A stretch of DNA of 64,000 nucleotides from positions 1 through 64,000 of the forward strand of contig NW_026516841.1 in assembly GCF_025766255.1 (NCBI RefSeq), read 5' to 3'. The notes beneath the pieces are model-generated. The model did not search any database. It was not told the DNA's origin and worked only from the letters and a program-made list of their open reading frames with translations. Positions within the stretch are counted from its first letter, which is position 1. Every line of letters starts with the position of its first letter. Of this stretch, positions 11,022 to 22,763 are shown in pieces. The position numbers were made by a program, and so were the translations under genes. The stretch comes from Zychaea mexicana (lineage: Eukaryota; Mucoromycota; Mucoromycetes; Mucorales; Lichtheimiaceae).

Positions 11022-12169
11022 CTAGAGAACGTGGCAATCCGTCGCCGAGTGATTTCCTTTTGGATGGACAGGACAATCACCGTAATGACGAGGACGGCGA
11101 GAAGCTGGTGCTGGCGATGAGGAGGACGAAGACAGGTGTTCATTACCCATGCGACGTTTCTTTCCTGGTGCATGGATGCTCGCATAACTACCGTTGTCTT
11201 GAAACTTGTCAACGAATTCACCCAATGTGGAAATTATGAATTGCACGACCTCAGTGACTTCAGATGGCCAATCTACACCATACTGTCTTGCTAGTACTGG
11301 GTAGATCTTTTCATGGATCGGAGGTGGCAAGGACGAGATGAAATCGAACGTCAAGTCACGACCACTGGCTCTTCCTCGTGTGCTAATGACATCCATCGTT
11401 CGGCATAGACACGGATCGCTTCATTGGCTTGGGGACGAGCGACAAAAAGCTCATGACGCTTGAGGTACGTATGAAACGGATTGCTGTATTCCTTCTTGAT
11501 TTCGGCACAGGCTTGTTTCCATTTTAATTGATGGTCAGCGACATCTCGGCGGAACCAAGTCATTTGGTTATCATCCAGACATAACCAGAAAAGACGTTCC
11601 CAATTGCCATCAAGGTCAATGCTATGGCTGCGCAATTGGATTTCGAAGGCGGAAATAAAGGCAGAGACGGAATTGTGCACTGGCTTCGTCAGATCTCGGA
11701 CAGGGCCTCCTTGTACTTGTAGTATCGGTAGGTTTTTTGGGACCATGCAGCTTGCCTTTCGATCTTCGAACTGTTCAGACATGCTGAGTGCTTGCTGAGT
11801 AGCTTGGTAGATGTTGAATGCATCAAGTGCTTCTTTGTGTGTCTGTTTTAGCTTTAGTAGGTCATCTGGTGAAGCATCTTGCGCCTGCAAATATTCTTCG
11901 GTGGCTTTTGCTAAGTGTGCCTTGAGGATAGCTCCCATGTTAGACGGTGTCAGCTTCCTTTGTTCCAGGTAGGTACTCGGTGTTATTATGTTCCTGGCCA
12001 TGGTTTCAGTACTAGTTTCAGTGCTAGTTTCAGTGCCATTTTTGGACGCCGATTCTGAGTCCACCATTTCAACATCGTTGCTTAAGACCTCGACCGTTCC
12101 TGGAGTTACCACGTTGGCTTGATCAACGGTTTCGTTAATTTTTGTAGCTTGGTTGTTATCGGAGGACAT
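11022..12169 (-). pseudogene. Gypsy gag, frame-shifted
   Basis: Two overlapping frames form one gag. The N-terminal 272 codons (12169-11351) run into a wrong frame after LAHEEE at about 11,360. The second frame (to 11022) carries DLTFDFISSLPP and ends in a zinc-knuckle-like CPVHPKGNHSATDC, which is C-x2-H-x4-H-x4-C rather than the usual CCHC. A second cysteine-rich unit (CRYCKK ... HRC) lies just behind a TAG at 11022-11024, in the same frame as pol. Gag packages the retrotransposon RNA. This copy could not make full-length Gag. Confidence 0.8.
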
Positions 12170-12212
12170 GATGTAGGATATAAGGAAAAAACAAGGTTTT
12201 CAAAGATAAAAA

Positions 12213-12633
12213 TGTGATGATAGAGCTTTAATAAAGATAATAAGGGACAAGATTAAGTATCTTTGAGATAATGTTTTATTCCAACAAAAGATAAAGCTCT
12301 TTTATATTCTAGCTATTAAGACAGCGATATCAATTCATCCGACTAATGGATAAACTATGTGATAGAGGATGGATCAAGGACGTATCAGAACTTCTATTGA
12401 AGTCGCTATGTTAATCGGGCACATCTTTGAAACCGGCGTTAGCTGATGTAATGACCGAGGTACCTGTTGATAGGTTCTTTGTCCTGTTCACATAAGGTGG
12501 ATCATCTGAGTGAGAGATTTTATTCAATAGTGTTTAGCCGAAATGCCGTAGTGTTCATACGTGTGTGCTATAATGTTTAGCCGAATATCTTATTGTTGAT
12601 ATCTTAAGCAGTGTATTAATGTGGTTCACCACA
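12213..12633 (-). repeat. LTR, 5' copy (element on minus strand)
   Basis: 421 bp, the same ends as the copy at 4520-4940, flanked on the right by the target duplication AAATC. As the upstream LTR of the minus-strand element it would carry its promoter. I did not recognise a tRNA primer-binding site in the bases directly below 12213. Confidence 0.95.
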
Positions 12634-13671
12634 AAATCTACCAGTAATCTGACATATAATCTTACAGTAGCAAGAACCGAGTTTGGTTTAATTAGTGATG
12701 ACTTCACCCCATCAATTAGTGGCTGTAGAGGTGTCATACCGTCATATACAGAAAAGAAGATTCATATGCTATCATCAATCTCATAAGAAAGCACTACAAC
12801 AGACACCCATTGATACCTAATAGTAGTATCCAATACTTATATTATTAGTAGAATAAAGCTGTCGCTAAGTTTATGCTCTTGCTTAAATGTTATATCGCTC
12901 TACATTTGTTGGAGGTAATCAATATAAAATTGCTAATAAAATCTACCAGAGTGCTGCCAGAGAGGTTTAAAAGTACTGCCGTGCCAGGCGATTAATTGAC
13001 ACTTAGATATATATATATATATACAAGCATTGGTATATATACAACCAATGACGTTTATGGGTACGTAGCATTGTTTCAAATTGGATTTTATATAGCAGAG
13101 CCAGCAACTTTATTGAAGCGCACTAGAAGGTTCTTAAATGTAAGTACCTTTATAGACATCCTCGTACTTAGTTAGTATGCTTATATACATTTGTGATAAG
13201 TACTTTTTCAAAAGTAAAAGACAAATTCAATAGCTTGACAGTTGCTGGTATTGAGCCTACTAAATAGGCATACAACTTTGTTAAATACTGGAATAAGGCA
13301 TATCGCACACCAGAGAACATACAGCTAGATCGACTATACCTACCTTCCATTAAAATTGTACCTATAGGCTATTGAGTTGTTATCCTTCAAGTAACTATAT
13401 TTCAATTATTAAAATCAGATTGATGATATTATTTCTACTATACTGTTGTATAATTTCGATAAGTAGGTACTCAATGCCCACTGCATTGAACATTGCAAGA
13501 TAGATTGTTGTATAATTCGTCATTATTGTTTATCAATCATTCGTCGTCATCTCAGCTCAATCACAATCGTCGTCATGCAGCGTCGCAATCGTCGTCATCG
13601 TGTGCGGCACGGAGTACGTTGTGGTTGTTACTAGTGGGATTAATTTTGTTGCAAAATGTTATAAACAGATC
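12634..13671. other. AT-rich flank of the nested elements, no gene recognised
   Basis: This should be the right-hand continuation of the MULE. No open frame of meaningful length or terminal repeat could be identified. A short AT microsatellite lies at about 13007-13023. A 19-codon stretch at about 13294-13350 looks coding (KAYRTPENIQLD) but has no context. Confidence 0.3.
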
Positions 13672-13743
13672 GGCTCGATGGTCTAGTGGTATGATTCTTC
13701 CTTAGGGTGGAAGAGGTCCCGGGTTCAATTCCCGGTCGAGCCC
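13672..13743 (+). tRNA. tRNA-Pro (AGG)
   Basis: The acceptor stem GGCTCGA pairs with TCGAGCC at the 3' end. The anticodon loop is CTTAGGGTG with anticodon AGG (proline). The T arm reads CCGGG-TTCAATT-CCCGG, and the A box GGTCTAGTGG is present. No intron. The next base C is the discriminator. It lies at the border between the transposon cluster and the following region. Confidence 0.95.
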
Positions 13744-14898
13744 CTCGCAGTTCGAGGATTGTATCATTAGATGCATTTTATTTTTGCGTTTTACTGTGTC
13801 GTGGTCATAAATGACCTGCTTTCCCTTCTTTCATTTTAGTAACATAGGATTCCATTTAAAGGAACACACCGTTTTGTCCCACTCTATCTGCAGCTACTTC
13901 TTGTCGTGCAGCAAACCATCACACTATTGACCTGTGTTCACGAATTTTGCCAACTGCAATTTTCGCCTGCCGAAAATTGGGCATTCTTGGATCTTGACGG
14001 TGAAGTTGACGACGAAACAGCTGAAACTCCTGACATACAAGTGCACCCAGCAGAAAACAAATCTTATAAGTACAAATTGTCCACATTTCTCACCCCCTCC
14101 CTTCAACAGAGTTAGATTTTCATATGTACTTCCAAGTAAAAATTGATTTTTCGCCTCTAATTTTCGCCTATTTTCGCCCTGGCGAAAAATCAACACTGTA
14201 TTGACGAACTGAATGCTGCTGCTGCGCAGCTATTCTTCAACATCGTTATATTAGTCATCGTTACTACAGTAGTTTGAACAAAAACATATAAAATCCCCTT
14301 TCTCATTCGAATCAATAAAGATTATCTTCCATTTCCTCTTTATGTCTTTTTGCTTCCTTTATCCATTCTCTATCTTCATTGGCCACGGTATTATCCGCCA
14401 ATTGTATTTTGGCGTATTTTTAACCTTCTTTGCTGTTCTTTAGATCTCCACTGCAACTGCTGCACTGTGGAATATAATTAGTATGATAAACGTGGGTTGT
14501 GATAAGATGATAAGAAAAAAGAGGTTAAATAAAAGACAATATGAAATATAGTGAGAGTCATTGAATGAATTCACAACCCTTTATATACTGTTGAAGATGG
14601 TGTCTAGACTTCCGTCTGGAAGAACTGATGAATGGATCGTGGACATGCCGGATTTCGGATGTTAAAGATGAAGAAGGATGGGAAGGTTGAGTTTGTCGGC
14701 CATGATAATGGACGTTGTCTTCCGATGGTAAAGTGTCATCTTTGCCTTGATCAGTGTGTTCCTTGTTTGCTGCAGTCTCACCTTTGTCTGTGCTGGGATT
14801 GATACCCGCTCTTTGTCAGGTACAAATCCCTCAACTCAAATAATCTAGATTCAAAGGAAGTGTTGACTAACTCGAGAATAGAACAATGTATACACAAT
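13744..14898. other. No gene recognised; possible MITE end
   Basis: At 14159-14198 several copies of TTTTCGCC end in CACTG followed by TA. Read on the minus strand this is CAGTGTTGATTTTTCGCC, a possible transposon end. A weakly similar left side lies near 13932. GGGTTGTGA (about 14485) and TCACAACCC (about 14570) form a short inverted repeat. No reading frame is supported. Confidence 0.25.
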
Positions 14899-15066
14899 GG
14901 TTGGTCCTGAGTTAGTCTCGATTGTGATCCATGTATGAGAGATTATCGATATGGTGCTGGTTATGTAATATTTGATTCATCCGTGTGTGTGGTATTCTCT
15001 CTATGCTTATGTTATTCACATTGTAAACTCTGGTTGTTGCAATCGAGACTACCTGAGAACTGAACC
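14899..15066. repeat. MITE, possibly hAT-like
   Basis: The left end GGTTGGTCCTGAGTTAGTCT and the right end, read on the minus strand, GGTTCAGTTCTCAGGTAGTC share a perfect inner block TAGTCTCGATTG. The 168-bp unit has no coding capacity. Flanks TACACAAT (14891-14898) and TACAGAAT (15068-15075) match at 7 of 8 bases, which would fit an 8-bp hAT target duplication. Confidence 0.5.
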
Positions 15067-17535
15067 CTACAGAATACATTTATTGCTGCAGTGACGATCC
15101 ACAGACGCTAACCTGATTATATATTGATGTTATTCTAATGATCTCTCCAACTTTTCAAAGATATCGCACTCATAGTAAAAACAGCCTGCTACAGATAGAA
15201 TACAGTATTGCTATTGGAGTAGTTTCTTGTGTTACATGTCTGCATAATTTTGAAGAGGTTTTAGGCATTCACCAAAGCTTTCTTTTTGGCAAGATGGGGC
15301 TACTAAGGGTAAGATTTCCGTATCAGCAAGGCTCAATTCTCGCTGTCATGCTTTTTGCTGTGAGATGCTATGAACAATGTCAAATAGAGGATTAGTTCAG
15401 CTGTACGATGGGCGAGACATCTACGTCGTGCTATTGTGATGTTACATAAAACGTAGCATATTAGCGCATAATACACTTTTTTCCTATAGTGTGCAGCAAA
15501 GCAACTCCTCGTTTATGTTACTTTCTTATAGTCCATCCTTCTTGTCTCGACCTCCTTGTCTTGCATACATCTCTTGCTTCTCATCCTTCGACATGATCGT
15601 GTCTTATCTGGCAACGTGGACTGCCGAACTAGTATACTACTCTCAGCCCCACACACACTCACTCACGCACAGGCCTTTACTTTACGTTAACGTTTTAGTG
15701 CTCGCCAAATGTACACACCGTCAATGCACTTTATGCCTTGGCTATAATAACGGCTGTTTATAAACAAGATTGTGCCGATGCTGCGAGAACAGTTTTGCGA
15801 GCATCAAGTTGCCGCATCATCTTGCCGATGAAGGTATACTGAATTTCATCTTGGACCGCCATACCGGCGAGCACGAACTAGCAAGAGCATATTAACAAGG
15901 TACGACTTCGTAACCAGCTTGAGCTAATAAGAGCACATGAATTCATCGTTTTCTTTCCACCTTTGTTAATTTGAATACAAAATTTGCATCCATGGATCCC
16001 GCATTATCAATGCTCTCTTCTAACTCTCTTTTCTTGCTCTTTTTGTCTGTTCTAAATTAACTTTTATTTGGGTCTTTTTGGCGGATTTTATCTTAGCTGT
16101 ATTGCAAATGGTCTTTTCTACCGATCGAGAGACAGCTTTATTCTTTTTGTGCTTGCATTCGATGGTGATGCACTGAATCAAGCTCCAGGTTTCCGTCAGG
16201 CGGTTCATTATACGTGGCGTAAAGTCCATTCATTATGCTGCGCTTTTTTCTTTCTCTTTCTGATATGTCTCTTTTTTTCTCTCCTTCCTGTTCTTCGGCC
16301 ATTCACGAACTCAACACCCGTACCTCGCAACAATGCATAAGTCAGCCTCAGCTTTGTGCAGGCTAAAAAAAACCTAGAAAACTGTTGCGAAAAGTTTAGT
16401 TTTGCAATTATCGGGGCTTCATATAGGCTTCGTTACTATTAGGTAGCAGACGAGTTATTTTTGCTATGACACCAGGGAGAGAAACCATGCACCAACTTTT
16501 TTCTTGCACAAACACTTACAGACCACAGTAGCTCACATGTGAATCGAGTGCAAAGTTATTCAAATGCATCTCATTTGTTTTATTAGCTCAAGCGCTGGGG
16601 CACTATAAAAAATTGTGATAAGGAAGGCTCTTACTCATAATGCGACAGGAAGCATGACGTTTCATAGCTGTATATATGTCAGTAAAAGTATGTACATCTA
16701 CCTATGTACTGTGCTCACATATCAGCTACTGATGTTCGTCTCGATTCAAATGAGCATCTGAGCTCATCACGCTCGATGGGCACGTAAAAGAATGCTTTTC
16801 GTACACTGACCAGGGCTGTGGCAAGCTTAATATTTAGATTATCCTGCCATAGAGTGGCTTGCCTGTATTTTTATTTTCTCCAATAAATATACATATTCTG
16901 CGGGTGGCGTCGCCAAAAATGTTGCGGTAATAGCACTTGCTGTTAGCTGATTTCATGCGACAATGATGTGTTAGCGGTGTCAAGTCTAATGATCACCGTG
17001 ACAGTTCTTATCGACTGCGTGCTACGGCACTGCGTTGCGAAACAAAGGGAGGATGAGAGTCATGCGTAGACCTCATCGTCCTTCTTTTTAACAAGGTCTT
17101 AGCACCTCGCCTTTTCCCCTTTTCCCTTGCATGACAATAATCTGCAGTCAATAATAATACCTCTTATTATGGTATCAATATATTGCACGAAGGAGCATGC
17201 GTACCGTGTAGTTTAGCAACTGTCTGTAAAAATGAACGATGAATAGCAAAGGAATGCAGCCGTACAAGAAACAAATTGAGTAAATACATGAAAAAGACTA
17301 CCCCCTCGTCCCAAAGCTCGTTTCCGCCGTATTTGATAACACTCTGGGATATTCCGAAACGATTCATGCAGTTGGCCGTTGTGATCTCCGCAACGTGCAC
17401 TGTGCAAGTGTTTTTTTGTGCAGCATGTGTAACGTACACGTGCTTTGACCTTTGTTGCGCTGGACGCTCTTCCTTCCTTTTCTCACTTTTTACTTTGTTC
17501 CCGTTTCTCACTGCCCATCAAACCCCTTTACAAGC
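15067..17535. other. Gene-poor stretch
   Basis: Only short frames without coding character are present on either strand. No transposon ends, RNA genes or protein motifs were recognised. T-rich and CT-rich runs occur at about 16,240-16,290 and 17,465-17,510; the latter looks like a promoter region for the candidate gene at 17,536. Confidence 0.4.
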
Positions 17536-17881
17536 ATGAAAGTTGTCGCAAAAACACCCACCAACAACAAGCACAGCGTCACGACCAAGGTGAAAACGGA
17601 CGACAGCGGACGCGTGAGTAAGGTGACTGTTATTGTAAAACGTCACCGACACCCTCGCAACGACGGAAATAACAGTAGCGATACCGCTGAAAGTGAACAG
17701 CAGCAAGTGCAGCCCCAACAGCCACGCCAAAAGCCACTTATTCCGAGATCTGGCGTCAAGTCGACCGTGCGCTAGACGCCTACGAGGAAGAACGAGGCCG
17801 CCTGCTCGCAGCCAACGTTGAAGAAAACTCTGCTTCTTTCAACCTGGATGCGGAAATGGCAGGCCTCGCCGCGTTGCTCTA
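17536..17881 (+). CDS. Candidate small gene, unknown function, frame conflict
   Basis: A start ATG follows a CT-rich promoter-like t­ract. The first frame encodes a basic N-terminus (MKVVAKTPTNN, VKRHRHPRND) and a glutamine-rich stretch, then stops at 17773-17775. Another frame, open from 17697, gives a clearly protein-like C-terminus (IWRQVDRALDAYEEERGR ... AGLAALL) ending at 17881. A GTGAGT donor at 17614 exists, but most AG acceptors lead to an immediate stop; only 17747 gives a clean join. A single-base error in the Q-rich region is an alternative. I recognise no family. Composition and surroundings suggest a real short host gene of about 70-115 residues. Confidence 0.35.
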
Positions 17882-20800
17882 ATTACTTTGTCTTTCCTCC
17901 CCTTCTGTATCCCCACCCCTCACATGTATAAAGCCCCAAATTTTCATTTCTGTTTATATAAATATATTCTTAAAGTAAACACTGAGTTGCAGAAACAAAA
18001 GGACGCTTTAGTTCATATTCTGCGCGTTTTTTCATGTCTGTGAGTAAAGTTAAGAAAGGTTTACCACTGGCTTCTTTAACTGTGGCAATAAAAGTTGTGG
18101 TTGTCATTACCGACTGTGGAATCTGTCAAAGTTACATCCCATTTGGAACAACAATTCGACGGTGGAGATCTCTCAGTTGACGATGCCCCTGTTGGGGCCG
18201 ACACACAATTGCAACCAAACAATCTCTTTCACCCAGGCATTGGCGTTTTGGTCGCTGGCTGGGTTTTCGCAAGGAGTTCTGTGATTGATATTTTTCCCCG
18301 TCGGTACAGGATAAGCAGAACAGGTGAATAGGAATATTTTTGACTGCTGCGATAGCCTTGCATGATATAGTGTGGACGTTGTGTAACCGTATTGTCAAAT
18401 AGAAGAAAGCATCGCGTTGCAAGGCGCAGGAACCAGGGCACATAGTATGTTGGGCGCCAGGTGTTTATAAAGCTGTTAGTGCTGCTGATGGGATGGCTCC
18501 GGTCCCTGTAATGACAACCTTCCACTTAGTCATCGTCCTTTATCTTCTTATGTTAAGCGATAGACCTATCACAATAGACTTGGGATTTCGTGACAAACCT
18601 ATACCCACGTTAAAAAAGGAGTGTCTTCCTGGCCTAATATTATGAACACATATGCAGCATACTTTTATGCCCTGATTGCGATTCGCTGGTAGAAAAACAC
18701 AACAGCTGTGGTATTGAATGGCTCCCATAGATGCTATGCATATGTGGACATCGAGCGGTCGTTTTTCGTATTGACTAGAATTTCAGCAATAAAACTGTCC
18801 ACTTTCATTAACGAAGTTCAACAATCCGATAAATAGAGTTGACTAGATCCACGTACTGTATATGGAAGTGACTGAGAATATGCACCAGATACAACTGGAT
18901 GCTATCATATTCAAGTATCTTGTATCAGATGATCTGCATTCGCTCCATGCAAAGGTGTGTTACGGGCAGAATGAACGAACATATTACAGTTATCCGTATA
19001 TCTATAAACTCTGTGTAATAAGGTCGTTCTTTTAAGTGGATTGAGCCACCAAGGGGCCACGGACAGTGTAACTTTCAAAAGCAGTAATGCCTGTCCACGT
19101 ATGCAATTTTACTAACAAGGAATATATGTGGTCAGATTCGTTTGAAAAATTCAAGTCACCGAAAAAGAGAATAGGTTTAAATGATGGGGGGAGGGGTCCG
19201 GCTCCGAAAGACTTTCCGTGTCATTACACAGCATGAATTGCTGTTTTAACTAACTTTAGACTGCCGATTCAAGGACGTCGAGATTTACAAAGAGTATCTT
19301 GTGATGGCAGAGATGCGGTACCGTTGTTTCCTCATATTTGTCGAGCTTGGTCGGGCGTCAATGCAAAGATGCGCTCAGATATGCGGTTCCAATAGATGTT
19401 GCATACATGTTGCATGCGAGTGCACTCAATCCGTACCGTTTTCAAGATGACAATGCTCGTATCAATGCTAGTCTACCCTTATTTTCTCTTTTTTTTTTAT
19501 GCCATGGTAAAGAGCATGCTGTTTGAATCCCGAGAAGAGTAACTGCAAATGCTAATTAATCCTTCCATTTCTCTTATGCCGCGGCATCTTCGGCTATGAT
19601 ATAGATTTTTGCAGAATACTAACGAGATGCAAAGGAAGCCAAGAGAAACTGGAGAAAGTACTACTTGGGATGTGTCTTATATCATGAGTAATACGACGCT
19701 TGTACTCAGTGTTACAGGCTACACAATGTAAAATACCTCTTATTTATCGTGCTCTAGAGCTTCTTTACATATGGCTGGCCGTCTTTTTAACACATCAAGG
19801 TATATCTCTTTTATCTCCTACTATATCGTAGAGCGAGCAATACATTGGCTGGCGATTGGACCGCAGTTGCTCCTTTTATACCCTGGATGTCAGTTGGAGC
19901 TTACCATCGATCGTGCCGCTCTGGACCAACTAGCCAAGACACATTTATCATTAGCGAATAGTAAAAAAAGGTGGCGAAAACGTTGTTGCACAAGGGATCA
20001 TGTAAGCCAGATACTTTCATTACAATGCTACGCCGAGACTCATCAAGAAATATACTATTTCAATCTTCCTCCGCTTTTCTGACGCTTCACTGTATTTCTC
20101 TATAATGCAGCCAAAAACAAATTATTATAATGACTGATTAGTCTCGATGAAGAAAGAAAACCCAAGTCTGAGCAAGTTCACGGAAAAGAGCGACTTATGT
20201 TATGTAATTTGGCAGTTGATTTTGATACGATCGATGATTTTAATTCTTTGGGAACGTGCTACTTTGGAAAAGGCAAAAACGCTTGATAAAGAACACCAGA
20301 ATTTTCTTCAAAGTTCATATCATCATCAACGCTTTAGTCTCGGTCGCAGTATATCGGTTTTGTTGTTGTGTGACGCCAATAAAGGTATACTTCTAATGGC
20401 TCTTTTATGTTCATATAAACTGATCAATGTCATCAAAAGCACATATCCGTATAATCCCACACCGTTTCGTATAGATCTTCTAAAAGCTGCGGGGCGTGTT
20501 GAAAATTTGTCAATTAAGCACTGAAAGTCCTTTGCACGAACGAGGAGCTTGCCGTGTCTTTTTGCAACTGCTCCAAGGTAATCCCACAATTCCGCTTTTA
20601 CAACTATCGAAATCAGTAAGTGATTTGTTTTGCTTAGTTCAGGTTAAAGACCAAGATGATCAGACAATTACCTTTCCTCATTCTTTAATACTGTTGTTAG
20701 GCATTGTCTGACACACGCATATGTTATAAAACCTTTCTACTCAGAGCTCATGGAAGCGCACCTGCAGGTACGTGTGCCGAGCCATAGCGATGTTCTTGTA

Positions 20801-22763
20801 CCACCAAACTGTGTCTTAAAGTATGTAGCTAGGACAAACAATGCTTGACGTAAAGCTGGAAGCAAATATGAAAACAAGGTATCGTGGCCTTGGGTACAAA
20901 TCGAGAGCTGCTGCACTTGTTATTGAGTCATTAACATTTATAATGCCAATTAGATTACTGCAAATGCATATCTTAGGCATATGGCAAAAAAGATTCCCGA
21001 AAAAAAACCGTTAGTAATGGCTGTTTTACCTTGTAAGTACCATTACCTTCCTGTAGTAATGTTTTATATTGCTAGCTTACCATAGCCGTCGCATTAGATC
21101 TATACTTTATTCAGACAAGTTGCTAACCATTAATGACAGTAGCAAAAAGGAAAATTATCTTGCTTAGGCATAGAGAGACATCAACCGGCTGATTGGTAAT
21201 AACAGCCAGCTAATATATATGCGTGCGTGCAACGATGATTGCATCATTCCATATACTGACACTTACTTTATTTCCCATTGAATATATTTAGGTATGAACG
21301 TTTCTTAAGCTATCATGGCAATGATAAGGAAACAACGTTCCAGTGGATCGCATCTATCTGTCCTAAAAAACTATACTTTATGCTAATGCGTACAACGTCT
21401 CAGTTGATATGACTTCAAAGTCAATATTGGCATCTGGGACTACGGTAGAAGAAATAGATGCAAGTGTGGTTCTTTTTTTTCAGCACTATCTGCTGCTATA
21501 GCTATGACACGTTGCTGAAAAAGATCTTTGCAATGACGTTGGTATAGAATGGAATACGAGTGCATCAGAATATAGTAGACAGAATAAACACTACTGGATA
21601 CCGATATATGGGTGAGCACGATACAAAATATTCTACTTGCGCTTTTTTTTTGCTCACCGTTTAATTCCTTATATATTACGATAGGAACTTTCACTTGGCA
21701 GGTACGATTACTTAATAACACTTAATAAAACTCATCGTCTCCTTCTTTTGCTAACACAACACTAATATTTCTATTAAATCGTCGATCAGATACAGTAAAA
21801 GTGTAAGTGATACTCTGGGATAGCAATGGTTTTATTTTTGTCTTTGGAATGAACAAAATGCTCACATTGTATTTAGATATCGAGGTAGAGTAGAACAGAA
21901 GACCGATCTGGTTGTTCTATACAATATTCACACTGATTCCCTTTGTACATATCTGGCTAAACTTGAAACTTTATATGACGCATGTATTACAGAGTGTGTC
22001 CGAGTAGGTCTATTATAATATTGGTAGGAAGGAATAACAACAAAGCGGTGGTTCTTGATAACGTTTGTCTAACTACATGCTACTTTTTGTCATCTCTATA
22101 GTAGAATTACATCCAAGCGAGATTCATACAGCGAAAAACAGTAAGTAAAAGCTGCTTGAAAGCAATAAATAGTTCATCATTAAATAGCCGATTCGTATCT
22201 GCATTAATGCCTTACATAATTGTATCATTTCCAAGGGCCGCTAAGAATATCAAGTTCAGTCATTCACATAAGCGTGGAGGTTGGGTATTTACATCAGATA
22301 AAGGAGGCTGGCTCCTTCCCGAAGCATTCCAACCGGCTAGTGGCTGGGCTACCACTTTAGTTGCTAATCAAGGCATCAGTAGCTCATCTAAGTCAAGCTC
22401 TAACGACAGTTACAGTCCTCAGAAAAGCCGTTTGAGGAAGAAGATTTATAACAACATGCAGAATTTGTTACTATAAAACCGTATAGAAGCTGCAAATAAT
22501 GGCCCTTCAAACATCCAACACCCGTTACACAGATGTGTGTTATTCAGATTACATACAATTTCCTTTTACTGATATGAGTAGTCATTAGCAGAAAACATAC
22601 TTGATTTTAGAAATTTGCATAATTTTGGTCTTTTCCGACTATTTTTTAAGCTGCTATTTCTACAATAACTGACTGATTATAGATGGAAGTATCAGAAACA
22701 TTGTTATGCATCTCGAAGTTACAAAAGGTGTGGATGTGGACGACGGAAGGATATCATGTTTAG
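17882..22763. other. Gene-poor stretch with unassigned coding-like fragments
   Basis: Open frames at 19771-20082, 20147-20524 (+) and 22156-22476 (+) have some protein-like sequence (for example KRGGWVFTSDKGGWLLP near 22275; LLQLSKS near 20595) but no family motif, promoter pattern or consistent splice joins that I can defend. They may be remnants of decayed genes. A frame at 18095-18331 is similarly uncertain. No inverted-repeat element was recognised. Confidence 0.3.

Larger units (their letters stand above)
4520..12633 (-). mobile_element. Ty3/gypsy LTR retrotransposon with integrase chromodomain
   Basis: A complete element on the minus strand. Two 421-bp LTRs start TGTGATGATAG and end TTCACCACA, flanked by the 5-bp duplication AAATC (4515-4519 and 12634-12638). 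The order is gag, protease, reverse transcriptase, RNase H, integrase, chromodomain, which defines the Ty3/gypsy chromodomain lineage. A purine tract sits next to the downstream LTR. It landed directly behind a decayed MULE gene. It is inactive: gag has a frame shift, a TAG separates gag and pol, RT has a stop, and another transposon sits inside RT (about 7530-9812). The LTRs differ at five positions by eye, so the insertion is not very old. Confidence 0.95.

Noticed and set aside
13924..14196. Overlapping frames on both strands near 14 kb
   Set aside because: No family motifs; they cover a region with TTTTCGCC repeats that looks like a transposon end.
14485..14580. Solo LTR with GGGTTGTGA ... 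TCACAACCC ends
   Set aside because: The repeat is only about 9 bp, has no target duplication and no related copy in the window.
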